Assembly (NCBI RefSeq): GCF_021227995.1
Contig: NZ_CP089301.1
Span: 2,418,001-2,482,000 of the forward strand
Direction: 5' to 3'
Length of the DNA stretch: 64,000 nt
Origin: Novosphingobium kaempferiae
GTDB lineage: Bacteria; Pseudomonadota; Alphaproteobacteria; Sphingomonadales; Sphingomonadaceae
A program made the position numbers and the translations under genes. This document shows, in pieces, positions 16,590 through 24,823 of the stretch. Every line of letters starts with the position of its first letter. The first letter of the stretch is position 1. Under the pieces are notes generated by a model. That model was not told the origin of the DNA and did not search any database. It worked only from the letters and a program-made list of their open reading frames with translations.

Positions 16590-18824
16590 CTAGACCGGGA
16601 GGAGAGCGTCCGGCCTGGCTGTCGCAGCGGACGCGGGCATCGGGATGCGCACCCAAACCGACTGGCCCTGCCATTCGCGCTCGACGGTCCAGATGCCGTC
16701 GTCGTTGTGCAGCCGGTAGCTTCCCCGCGCGAACAGGTTTGGCGCGGCGCGGCGACGGGCGAGGAGGTCGCGGGTGAGGCGCAGCTTGCGGGCGTTGAGG
16801 TCGCCTCCCCCCTCGGCGTGTTCGAGCGTGTCCCATGCGACCGGGCGGCGGTTGTCTGGATCGGTGAGCCCGACCGACAGGCCCTCGGTCCCCTGATAGA
16901 TGTCGGGAATGCCCGGCGCGGTGAGTTGCAGCGCGACTTGCGCCAGCGTCACCGCCTCCACCATCTCCTCGAACCCGGCGCCGAGGCGCGCGGGCAGGTC
17001 GCCATGCAGCGCGCGGCAGAGGTCGGCGACGGCGGCTTCGGTTGCGGTGTCCGGGTCTTCGTGGCGGGACAGTTCCTTGCCCTCGCGCATGGCCTTGGCG
17101 ATGTGATCGGCGATGCGCGTGTCCGCCTCGGGCTCGCTCCGCAGCATCAGCGCGGTCTGGAGCGCATAGAGGCCCCAGTGCTCGGGCACCCCGGCGGCGA
17201 CGGCGCGACTCCGCGCTTCTGCGTAGAGGTCGCGCGCCAGCGCGGGGAAGTGGCTCAGCGCCACCAGCACCGCGCGGGCATCGGCGGAGCGCTTGGTGTC
17301 GTGCGTGGAGAGCGCGTTCAGCGCCAGCGGGGTCAGCCGTGCGCGTTCGGCCATCGCGGCCTCGAACGCGGCCCGGTCGATCGCGTCGAGGTCGGGCTCG
17401 GCGCCTACTTCGCACAGCGGCAGGTAGGCGACGCTGCGGAAGAACACCGTGTCCTCCTCCGACTTGGCGGTCAGTGCGCCGGTCAGCTGCTCGAAGCGCG
17501 TCGCGAAAGTGCGGGCGAGCGCGTCGTCGGTGGCGCGCAGCAGGTCGAGCAGGCAGGCGACGAGCGGCTGGTCGCAGGCGTCGGCCACAGCCTCGGCGAT
17601 GGCGGGGGACAGCGGAGACAGGTCGGCGGCGTAGGAGCGGTAGACCGGCCAGGCGGTCGCGAGGCGACAGACCGCCTCGACCACGCCGGGGCGCGCCTCG
17701 GCATCGATGGCGAGCGCAGCCATCGCCGCGTCGGCCACGCGCTCGCGCTCCGGCACGAACACCGCGTCCAGCAGTTCGCGGCGCACCTTGCGCACTTCGC
17801 GCCCGTAGGACGGCGGCACCGCGTCCTCCGCCGCTTCGCGCAGGGTGCCGAGCCCGTCCGGGTGGGTGAGCAGGCGGGTCACGGGGGTCATGAACTCGTA
17901 GCCGCTCATGCCTTCGACCGGCCAGTTGGGGGCCAGCGGCTCGGCGTCCTTGACGATCTTCTCCACCCAGGCCGGCACGTCGCCCACGGCTTCGCGCAAG
18001 TGATGGAGGTAGCCGCCGGGGCGGGCGAGGCCGTCGATGTGATCGACGCGCAGACCCTGTACGTGCCCCGCGCGGACCTGCTCGACGATCCAGCGGTGGG
18101 TGAGGGCAAAGACTTCCGGGTCTTCCTGCCGCACGCCGATCAGGTCGGAGATGTTGAAGAAGCGGCGGTGGGTGATCGTCCTGTCGCCGTCGCGCCAGTG
18201 GCCGAGCGACCAGTGCTGCTCGGCCAGCAGCGCATCGAGCGTGGCGGCATCCAGCGTGCGCGAGATGCCGGCGAGATAGGCGGCCTGTTCGGTCAGGCGC
18301 AGCGGATATTCGCGGTCGTAGACGCGAAGGCGGGGATCGTCGGGCGTACCGGCGATCCCGATCTGTCCATCGGCGAGAAGCTGCGCGACCGTCCCGTCCA
18401 GCACCGGGAAGTGGATGCGCGCGCCGTCCCCGATCGCCTGCCAATCGATGTCGAACACGGTGGCATAGCGGCTCTCGCGGCCATGGCGCAGCACGTCGGC
18501 GAGGTAGGGGTTTTCCGGCGTGAAGCCCATGTGGTTGGGCACGATGTCGAGCACGATACCGATGCCGGCCAACTGCGCGGCCTCGCTCAGCCGCGCGAAC
18601 GCGGCGTCACCGCCCAGCGCCGGGTCGATGCGGTCGGGGTCGATCACGTCGTAGCCGTGCGTCGATCCGGCGGCGGCGTGGAACGGGGGCGAGAGGTAGA
18701 GGTGGCTGACGCCCAGCTTGCCCAGCCATGGCAGGAGCGCGCGGGCGTCATCGAGATCGACGCCATTGCGCAATTGAAGACGATAGGTGGCGATAAGGGG
18801 AAGGGCGTTCGGCAACAGGCTCAC
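16590..18824 (-). CDS. treY: Maltooligosyl trehalose synthase
   Basis: A 744-residue GH13 enzyme that turns the reducing-end glucose of maltooligosaccharides into an alpha,alpha-1,1 trehalose end. It shows the TreY start (ATYRLQLRNGVDLDDA), the SHLYLSPPF and STHGYDV motifs, LDIVPNHMGF, the nucleophile region GLRVDHIDGL with its Asp, and STHDTKRSADAR near residue 470. The GTG start at 18824 overlaps the treZ stop (GTGA); the frame extends to 18965, but that part is inside treZ and shows no similarity. It is the last gene of glgX-treZ-treY. Confidence 0.93.
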   Translation of the reverse strand: MSLLPNALPLIATYRLQLRNGVDLDDARALLPWLGKLGVSHLYLSPPFHAAAGSTHGYDVIDPDRIDPALGGDAAFARLSEAAQLAGIGIVLDIVPNHMGFTPENPYLADVLRHGRESRYATVFDIDWQAIGDGARIHFPVLDGTVAQLLADGQIGIAGTPDDPRLRVYDREYPLRLTEQAAYLAGISRTLDAATLDALLAEQHWSLGHWRDGDRTITHRRFFNISDLIGVRQEDPEVFALTHRWIVEQVRAGHVQGLRVDHIDGLARPGGYLHHLREAVGDVPAWVEKIVKDAEPLAPNWPVEGMSGYEFMTPVTRLLTHPDGLGTLREAAEDAVPPSYGREVRKVRRELLDAVFVPERERVADAAMAALAIDAEARPGVVEAVCRLATAWPVYRSYAADLSPLSPAIAEAVADACDQPLVACLLDLLRATDDALARTFATRFEQLTGALTAKSEEDTVFFRSVAYLPLCEVGAEPDLDAIDRAAFEAAMAERARLTPLALNALSTHDTKRSADARAVLVALSHFPALARDLYAEARSRAVAAGVPEHWGLYALQTALMLRSEPEADTRIADHIAKAMREGKELSRHEDPDTATEAAVADLCRALHGDLPARLGAGFEEMVEAVTLAQVALQLTAPGIPDIYQGTEGLSVGLTDPDNRRPVAWDTLEHAEGGGDLNARKLRLTRDLLARRRAAPNLFARGSYRLHNDDGIWTVEREWQGQSVWVRIPMPASAATARPDALLPV

Positions 18825-20542
18825 TCCGGCGTGACGGCCACCGAAAGCGCGAAGGGGCTGTGCGCGTCGGAAAGCAGCAGGACAGGTTCCGGGTGAGGCT
18901 CGAACGGGCTCTCCGTCTCGCCCAGCCGGACGCGCAGTTGCAGCGTGCCCGGGCCGAACGACCATTGCGCCTCGATATCCTCACCCACTCGCCGAACGGC
19001 GACGAGGGGCTGCGGGTTCCGGGCGAGCAGCGGAATTATGCATTTGCAACGCAGCTTTAACATGTCGGCCACGAACCCGGCGTGGGCGCGCTGCTCCTCG
19101 CGTGTCGGAGCGCCGATCTTCGAGGCGAGGAAGGTCTCGGGCGAAACCGGGTCCGGCACCGCGCCGCCGAAGCTGCTGAAGCGCGCGAATTCCTGCGCCC
19201 GGCCCTTGCGCACCGCCTCGGCCAGATCGCCCTCGAAATCGACGAAGAACTGGAACGGGGCGTCGGTCAGGAACTCGTCGCCCATGAACAGCATCGGCGT
19301 GAACGGGGCGAGCAGGGTCAGCGCGGTCATGACCCGGTACGCATGGGTGTCCGTCAGCAGCTGGTGCAGGCGCTCGCCCTGCGCGCGGTTGCCGACCTGA
19401 TCGTGGTTGCCGAGGAAGTTGACGAAGGCTGTTCGCGGCAGGGCGGCGGAGGGTTCGCCGCGCGGGTGCGCGTCGCCATTCTTGCGCGGCTGGCCCTGCT
19501 CGATGTAGCCGTCCGACAGGGCCGTGGCGATGTCGGCGACGGGATCGACGGCGAAGGGGGCGTAGTAGCTCTCGTCCTCGCCGGTCAGCAGGCAGTGGAC
19601 GGCGTGGTGCCAGTCGTCGTTCCAGGTGCCGTCGTAGGGCGCATCGGTGGTGAAGTAGCGGGCGTGGTTGCGCTCGTCCTCGGTGACGAGGTGGATCGGG
19701 CGGCCCCGGTCATGCGCGCGGATGCGCTGGCCGAGTTCGTCGAGGAAGTGCGTCGGCGACCGGTCCTCGATGGCGTGGACGGCGTCGAGGCGCAGGCCGT
19801 CGAGGCGGTATTCGTCGATCCAGTGCAGGGCGTTGGCGATGAAGAACTCACGGACCGCCGGGGCCTCGAAGGCGATCCCCGCGCCCCATGGCGAGGCGCG
19901 TTCGGGGTGGAAGAACGAGGGGCACCACGCGGCGAGGTAGTTCCCGGCGGGGCCGAAGTGGTTGTAGACCACGTCCATCAGCACGCCGATGCCGTGGCCG
20001 CGCGCGGCGTCCACCAGTGTGCGCAGGTCGTCGGGCGTGCCATAGGCCGGGTGCGGGGCGTAAGGCAGCACCCCGTCGTAGCCCCATCCGCGCTCCCCCT
20101 CGAACTGGGCGACGGGCATGATCTCGATCATCGTGATGCCCAGCGCGGCAAGGCGCGGCAGTTCGGCCATGGCGGCGGCAAAGGTGCCCTCGGCGGTGAA
20201 GGTGCCGATGTGCAGTTCGTAGATCACCGCCTCGTGCCATGGGCGGCCCTGCCAGTCGTTGCGCCATGCGAACGCGGCGGGATCGACGAGTTTCGAGGGG
20301 CCGTGGACGTCCCCCTCCTGCGCGCGGGCGGCGGGGTCGGGGTAGGGCGTACCCTCGATCACCCAGCGGTAGGATGCACCCGCCTCGGCCTCACCCTCGA
20401 ACAGCCACCAGCCCTGCCCGGCGGCGAGCGCGGGCATGGCGAGGCCGTCGATCTCCACCCGCGCCTCCTCGGCGTCGGGCGCCCAGAGGCCGAAGCGCCA
20501 CTGGGCGTTTCCGATGGGCCTCGCGCCCCAGTGCGTGGCCAT
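18821..20542 (-). CDS. treZ: Malto-oligosyltrehalose trehalohydrolase
   Basis: A 573-residue GH13 enzyme that releases trehalose from maltooligosyl-trehalose. The N-terminal CBM48-like domain (WRFGLWAPDAEEARVEI) precedes the barrel. Motifs seen are WGYDGVLPYAPHPAYG, MDVVYNHFGPAGNY, the nucleophile block GLRLDAVHAI, LVTEDERN with the acid/base Glu, and FLGNHDQVGNR. The ATG at 20542 overlaps the glgX stop codon by one base (TGATG). Together with treY it forms the TreYZ route from glycogen to trehalose, a common osmo- and desiccation-protectant path. Confidence 0.93.
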   Translation of the reverse strand: MATHWGARPIGNAQWRFGLWAPDAEEARVEIDGLAMPALAAGQGWWLFEGEAEAGASYRWVIEGTPYPDPAARAQEGDVHGPSKLVDPAAFAWRNDWQGRPWHEAVIYELHIGTFTAEGTFAAAMAELPRLAALGITMIEIMPVAQFEGERGWGYDGVLPYAPHPAYGTPDDLRTLVDAARGHGIGVLMDVVYNHFGPAGNYLAAWCPSFFHPERASPWGAGIAFEAPAVREFFIANALHWIDEYRLDGLRLDAVHAIEDRSPTHFLDELGQRIRAHDRGRPIHLVTEDERNHARYFTTDAPYDGTWNDDWHHAVHCLLTGEDESYYAPFAVDPVADIATALSDGYIEQGQPRKNGDAHPRGEPSAALPRTAFVNFLGNHDQVGNRAQGERLHQLLTDTHAYRVMTALTLLAPFTPMLFMGDEFLTDAPFQFFVDFEGDLAEAVRKGRAQEFARFSSFGGAVPDPVSPETFLASKIGAPTREEQRAHAGFVADMLKLRCKCIIPLLARNPQPLVAVRRVGEDIEAQWSFGPGTLQLRVRLGETESPFEPHPEPVLLLSDAHSPFALSVAVTPE

Positions 20543-22650
20543 CAGGCGGGGCGGAACAGGCAGAGGCTGGCGGGGGAGATCGCCGCCGCCTCGCCCTCGA
20601 TCGCCTCCTCGGTGAAGGGATCGTCCCGCGCGGTGTCGAGCACGCGGACCCATTCGCCCTCGGGCAGCTTGAAGTCGAGGCCGTCGCCCGCGTTGACCAC
20701 GGTGAACAGCGGCCGCCCACCGTCGAGGAAGACCTCGCGCGTCGAATAGTCGATGAGCAGGCCCAGCACGCGCAGGCCCTGCTGGCTCCACAGTTCCTGA
20801 TCCATCGCCCGGCCGTCCGGCTGGAACCATGCGATCTCGACGCGCTCGTTGTCGCCGGTCTCGCCCATCAGGAAGTTCTCCTGCGCGAGCACGGGGTACT
20901 GGCGGCGCAGGGCGATCATCTTCGCGCAGAAGTCGAGGAACTGGTCGTCCTTCCTGCCCCAGTTGAGCCAGCTCAGTTCGTTGTCCTGGCAGTAGACGTT
21001 GTTGTTGCCCTGCTGGCCGTTGCCGATCTCGTCACCGGACAGGAGCATCGGCACGCCCTGGCTGACCATCAGCGTCGCCACCATGGCGCGGCGGCGGCGG
21101 GCGCGGGCGGCGACGATGCCCTTGTCGTCGGTGTCGCCCTCCACGCCCATGTTGTCGGACAGGTTGTTGTCGTGCCCGTCGGCGCCGCCCTCGCCGTTCG
21201 CCTCGTTGTGGCGCTCGTTGAAGGAGACGGTGTCCATCAGCGTGAACCCGTCATGCGCGGCGAGGAAGTTGATCGAACTCGTCGCGCCGCGGTCGGAGTG
21301 GTTGAACTGGACGGGGGAGCCGATCAGGCGCTGGGCGATGTCGCCCACCAGCCCCTCGTCCCCGCGCCAGAACGCGCGCACGTCGTCGCGGAACTTGTCG
21401 TTCCATTCGCGGAAGGGGTGGGGGAAGCCGCCGACCTGATAGCCGCCCATCCCAATGTCCCACGGCTCGGCGATCAGCTTGACGCCCGCCAGGATAGGAT
21501 CCTGCCGGATCGCGTCGAAGAAGCCGCCCTCGCGGTCGAACCCGGTCTGCTCGCGCCCCAGCGTCGAGGCGAGGTCGAAGCGGAACCCGTCGACGTGCAT
21601 CACCTGCACCCAGTACCGCAGGGAATCGAGCACCATCCGCATGACCATCGGATGCGCGACCGCCAGCGTGTTGCCGGTGCCGGTGTTGTCGAAGCTGAAG
21701 CGGGGGTTCTCGGGGCTCAGCATGTAGTAGCTGGCGTTGTCGAGACCGCGAAAGCACATCGTCGGCCCGCGCTCGGAACCCTCGGCGGTGTGGTTGTAGA
21801 CCACGTCCATGATGACCTCGATTCCGGCCTTGTGGAACCGCTTCACCATGTCCTTGAACTGCCGGATCGCGCGCGGGGCGAGGTCGCCGTTGCGCAGGAA
21901 GCGGGGCTCGGGCGCGAAGAAGCCGAGCGTCTGGTAGCCCCAGTAGTTCGACAGCCCCTTGTCCAGCAGCATCCGGTCGTCGAGGAAGAACTGGCTGGGC
22001 AGCAGTTCGATGGCGCTGACGCCGAGCTTGCGCAGGTGATCGAGGATCGGCTCGCTCGCCATTCCCTCATAGGTGCCGCGCAGGGCCTCGGGCACGTCCG
22101 GGTGCGTCATCGTCAGGCCGCGGACATGGGCCTCGTAGATGATCGTTTCGGTCCAGGGGCGGGAGAGGGACTTGTCGCCCTCCCAGTCGAAATCGGGGTC
22201 CTGCACCACGCTCTTGACCATGAAGGGCGCGGAATCGCGGGTATCGAAAGTGGTGTCGTCACCGGTCGTCAGGTCATAACCCCACAGCGCATCGTCCCAC
22301 TTCACCGCGCCCGAGACTTCGCGGGCATAGGGATCGAGCAGCAGCTTGTTGGGGTTGAAGCGGTGGCCGCTCGCCGGATCGTAAGGCCCATGGGCGCGCA
22401 GCCCGTAGAGTTGGCCGGGCTTAACCCCGGGCAGGTAGCCGGAGAATATCGACCCCTCGCGCGAGGGGAGTTCGAGCCGCGCGGTCTCCTCGGTGCCGTC
22501 GTCGGAGAACAGGCATAGCTCGATGGCTTCGGCATTCTCGGAAAACACCCCGAAATGCGTACCCTCGCCGGTATATTCGGCGCCGAGTTCGTGGATCATC
22601 CGCTCGGGACGGGAGAAGGAGAAATCTTCGGCTGCTGGCCCCTGTGACAT
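20542..22650 (-). CDS. glgX: Glycogen debranching enzyme
   Basis: A 702-residue GH13 isoamylase-type enzyme that cuts alpha-1,6 branches of glycogen. The CBM48 domain is at the N-terminus (THFGVFSENAEAIELCLF); the barrel has MDVVYNHTAEG, GFRFDLASTLGRE with the nucleophile Asp, LIAEPWDIGMGGYQVG with the acid Glu, and NFLAAHDGFTLMDTVSF. The ATG at 22650 is the start of the conserved region. It is first in the glgX-treZ-treY operon and would supply linear maltooligosaccharides to TreY. No glycogen-building genes are in the window. Confidence 0.93.
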   Translation of the reverse strand: MSQGPAAEDFSFSRPERMIHELGAEYTGEGTHFGVFSENAEAIELCLFSDDGTEETARLELPSREGSIFSGYLPGVKPGQLYGLRAHGPYDPASGHRFNPNKLLLDPYAREVSGAVKWDDALWGYDLTTGDDTTFDTRDSAPFMVKSVVQDPDFDWEGDKSLSRPWTETIIYEAHVRGLTMTHPDVPEALRGTYEGMASEPILDHLRKLGVSAIELLPSQFFLDDRMLLDKGLSNYWGYQTLGFFAPEPRFLRNGDLAPRAIRQFKDMVKRFHKAGIEVIMDVVYNHTAEGSERGPTMCFRGLDNASYYMLSPENPRFSFDNTGTGNTLAVAHPMVMRMVLDSLRYWVQVMHVDGFRFDLASTLGREQTGFDREGGFFDAIRQDPILAGVKLIAEPWDIGMGGYQVGGFPHPFREWNDKFRDDVRAFWRGDEGLVGDIAQRLIGSPVQFNHSDRGATSSINFLAAHDGFTLMDTVSFNERHNEANGEGGADGHDNNLSDNMGVEGDTDDKGIVAARARRRRAMVATLMVSQGVPMLLSGDEIGNGQQGNNNVYCQDNELSWLNWGRKDDQFLDFCAKMIALRRQYPVLAQENFLMGETGDNERVEIAWFQPDGRAMDQELWSQQGLRVLGLLIDYSTREVFLDGGRPLFTVVNAGDGLDFKLPEGEWVRVLDTARDDPFTEEAIEGEAAAISPASLCLFRPA

Positions 22651-22735
22651 GCGATGCCTCCTGCATGATGCTGCATGCGCTAACACGCGTGGGGGCGGCG
22701 CGGTTCCGGGGGAGCTTTCGCGAAAGCCGAGTGGC

Positions 22736-22764
22736 TTGCCATTGACATAAATCGTAATTACAAT
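22736..22764 (+). promoter_or_regulatory. Probable sigma70-type promoter of brnTA
   Basis: TTGCCA (22736-22741) and TACAAT (22759-22764) are separated by exactly 17 bp, in an AT-rich patch. The expected start of transcription, about 7 nt after the -10 box, falls on the A of the brnT ATG at 22771, so the mRNA may be leaderless. GTAATTAC just before the -10 could be an operator for BrnA. Confidence 0.5.
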
Positions 22765-22770
22765 CTGAGT

Positions 22771-23016
22771 ATGATCATCGTGTGGGACGAGCCGAAGCGC
22801 ATCGCCAATCTCGCCAAGCATGGCATTGATTTTGCCGATGTCACCGAGGAGTTCTTTGCTTCCGCGTTGATCCGGCAGGCCAAAGATGGCCGTTATGCAG
22901 CGATCGGACGGATGGACGGCGTCATCGCCGTGATCTTCATGACCCTCGGGACCGAGGGCGTTTCGCTCGTTTCGGCCCGGCCCGCGAGCACGAAGGAACG
23001 GAGGTTGATCCAGTGA
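22771..23016 (+). CDS. brnT: BrnT-family ribonuclease toxin
   Basis: An 81-residue protein with the BrnT layout: an N-terminal VWDEPKRIANLAKHGIDF block, a central R-x-A-x-GR strand set, and the C-terminal SARPASTKERRLI motif. BrnT is a RelE-fold ribonuclease that stops growth and is neutralised by BrnA. The stop overlaps the brnA GTG (GTGA), as usual for toxin-first type II pairs. A promoter with TACAAT 7 nt before the ATG leaves no room for a ribosome-binding site. Identification is by family motif, not activity. Confidence 0.85.
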   Translation: MIIVWDEPKRIANLAKHGIDFADVTEEFFASALIRQAKDGRYAAIGRMDGVIAVIFMTLGTEGVSLVSARPASTKERRLIQ

Positions 23017-23288
23017 GCAAGCCCAAATACACGCAGGCCGACATGGATGCGGTCAGCGACAACCCCGAATGGTCCGAGGAGGACTTCGCAAAGGCAGTGC
23101 CTTTCGCGGAGGCATTTCCTGACCTTGCAAAGACTATCAGGCGCCGCGGCGTTCAGAAGGCACCGACCAAAGTGAGCACGACGATCCGGCTTTCGCCCGA
23201 AGTGATCGCGCACTTTCGCTCGACCGGGCCGGGCTGGCAGGCGCGGATCGACGATGCGTTGAAGGATTGGGTGGCGGCGCACGGGTGA
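23013..23288 (+). CDS. brnA: BrnA-family antitoxin
   Basis: A 91-residue antitoxin. The N-terminal half (DNPEWSEEDFAKAVPFAEAFP) would bind the toxin. The C-terminal half, KVSTTIRLSPEVIAHFRSTGPGWQARIDDALKDWV, is the ribbon-helix-helix DNA-binding domain typical of BrnA. It starts at a GTG overlapping the brnT stop codon. Autoregulation of the shared promoter is the rule in the family. A palindromic repeat follows 15 nt after the stop codon. Confidence 0.85.
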   Translation: MSKPKYTQADMDAVSDNPEWSEEDFAKAVPFAEAFPDLAKTIRRRGVQKAPTKVSTTIRLSPEVIAHFRSTGPGWQARIDDALKDWVAAHG

Positions 23289-23302
23289 ACGGCACGCTAC
23301 CG

Positions 23303-23381
23303 TTCGTCATTGCGAGCGCAGCGAAGCAATCCAGCGTCGCGGGCCGACCGTTGATTGCTTCGCTGCGCTCGCAATGACGAA
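23303..23381. repeat. Repeat family C, copy 1 (REP-like palindrome)
   Basis: The left arm 'cgtcattgcgagcgcagcg' and its inverse at the right form a stem of about 30 bp. Three more copies are at 35892, 40865 and 45370, with paired changes in the stem. It lies at the 3' side of brnA. When read through, it gives the HCERSEAI peptide often mis-annotated as protein. Confidence 0.85.
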
Positions 23382-23498
23382 GGTAAGGGGGAAGGGCATA
23401 ACCCGCCCCCCAAACGAAAACGGCCCGCCCTTTCGGGCAGGCCGCTCTTGCATCGTCAGGACTGAAAATCAGCCGACGCCGGATTACCCGACGCCAGA

Positions 23499-24350
23499 TT
23501 ACCCTACGAACGCGCGCTCGATCACGAAATCGGCGGGCTTGTTGTTCGAGCCCTCGACGAAGCCGAGGCCCTCGAGCATCGAGGCGATGTCCTTGTTCAT
23601 CGCCATCGAGCCGCAGAGCATCACGCGGTCGGTCGCTGGGTCGAGGCGGGCTTCGCCCTTCAGGCCCTCGAACATCCGGCCGGTCTCGATCAGGGTCTGG
23701 ATGCGGCCGGTGGTGTGGAAAGGCTCGCGCGTGACGGTGGGCACGTAGCTGAGCTGGAGCAGCGCCTGGTCTTCGCACAGCGGGTCGCCCGCGAGCTGGC
23801 TTTCCAGCTCCTGGCGGAAGGCGAGGTCCGACACGCGGCGGACCGAGTGGACGACCACGACCTGCTCGAAGCATTCATAGACGTCCGGGTCGCGGATCAG
23901 CGACAGGAACGGCGCGAGGCCGGTGCCCGAGCCGAACAGGAACAGGCGCTTGCCCGGCGAGAGCGCGTCGGTGACGAGCGTGCCGGTGGGCTTGCGGCCG
24001 AGGTAGATCTGGTCGCCCGGCTGGATCAGCTGGAGCTTGGAGGTCAGCGGGCCGTCCTCGACCTTGATCGACAGGAACTCGATCTCCTCCGCCCACGACG
24101 GGCTGGCGATCGAGTAGGCGCGCAGCAGCGGCTTGCCGTTGTCGCCCTGCAGGCCGATCATGATGAACTCGCCCGAGCGGAAGCGGAACGAGGCCGGACG
24201 GGTGATCTTGAAGCTGAAGAGGTGCTCGTTCCAGTGATGGACCGACAGCACGGTCTCCACGCTGAGCGCGCCGGTGGGCTCCAGAACGGTGGCAGGCGCC
24301 GCAGACGTATCAAGAGTGGCGGCTTCGGCCTTGCTATCGCTCATCAACAT
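23499..24350 (-). CDS. fpr: Ferredoxin--NADP(+) reductase
   Basis: A 283-residue FNR of the bacterial Fpr class. The FAD domain has RAYSIASPSW (R-x-Y-S motif) and GEFIMIGLQG; the NADP domain has GSGTGLAPFLSLIRDP and the C-terminal ADFVIERAFVG ending. It passes electrons between NADPH and ferredoxin or flavodoxin, serving oxidative-stress defence and Fe-S or siderophore-iron reduction. The ATG at 24350 follows a 'gagga' site; an ATG two codons later is also possible. It is last in the DUF6607-hypothetical-fpr series, whose first gene has a Fur-like palindrome upstream. Confidence 0.9.
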   Translation of the reverse strand: MLMSDSKAEAATLDTSAAPATVLEPTGALSVETVLSVHHWNEHLFSFKITRPASFRFRSGEFIMIGLQGDNGKPLLRAYSIASPSWAEEIEFLSIKVEDGPLTSKLQLIQPGDQIYLGRKPTGTLVTDALSPGKRLFLFGSGTGLAPFLSLIRDPDVYECFEQVVVVHSVRRVSDLAFRQELESQLAGDPLCEDQALLQLSYVPTVTREPFHTTGRIQTLIETGRMFEGLKGEARLDPATDRVMLCGSMAMNKDIASMLEGLGFVEGSNNKPADFVIERAFVG

Positions 24351-24374
24351 CGGTCCTCGATACATATCAACTGG

Positions 24375-24809
24375 TCAGGCGGGCGGGTTTATCAGTGCGA
24401 TGCCGAAGCCTGCGATGGTCATTGCGGCGCTGGCGCGGCACATGGCCTGTGCGACCGCGGCGACCGTGTCGCATGGCACGACATGCGCGAGAGTCGCGCG
24501 CACGTTTTCGCGGCGGCCTATACCGACATCGCGCCAAAGTGCAAGGAGCAAGGCCTCGTGCTCGCAGATGCGGTGGCAGCCCATCGGCGCCAGCATCACG
24601 CGCTCGGTGGCGCGGCGGCTGATGAGCGACATCGCCATGTGGAAGTCGGGCAGCACGGTGGTCGCGTTGTGACCCGCGAAGGCGCGGCCCAGCGACTGCG
24701 CCGGGCAGTTGCCCTTCGCCGCCGAATGCACCCACCCGCGCATCGCCCAGAGCAGGAAGCGGCCGTCGTTGTCGAGTTCGGTGACGGGGCGGTCAATGAA
24801 GTCGTACAC
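24375..24809 (-). CDS. Hypothetical protein, 144 aa
   Basis: Not recognised as a named family. It begins MYDFIDRPVTELDNDGRFLLWAMRG and has a central Cys-containing segment (GNCPAQSLGRAFAG) and a C-terminal Ala-rich hydrophobic stretch (AQAMCRASAAMTIAGFGIAL) that may be a membrane helix. It starts at a GTG (24809) ten bases after AGGAGG; the frame runs on upstream through the DUF6607 gene in another register. It lies 14 bp after DUF6607 and 24 bp before fpr, so it is probably part of one transcript. A function in electron transfer to iron compounds is only a context guess. Confidence 0.6.
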   Translation of the reverse strand: MYDFIDRPVTELDNDGRFLLWAMRGWVHSAAKGNCPAQSLGRAFAGHNATTVLPDFHMAMSLISRRATERVMLAPMGCHRICEHEALLLALWRDVGIGRRENVRATLAHVVPCDTVAAVAQAMCRASAAMTIAGFGIALINPPA

Positions 24810-24823
24810 GGGGTTATCGCCTC

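Noticed and set aside
23137..23874. Minus-strand ORF containing the HCERSEAI/DCFAALAMT peptide
   Set aside because: This is a translated family C repeat plus the shadow of brnA and fpr.
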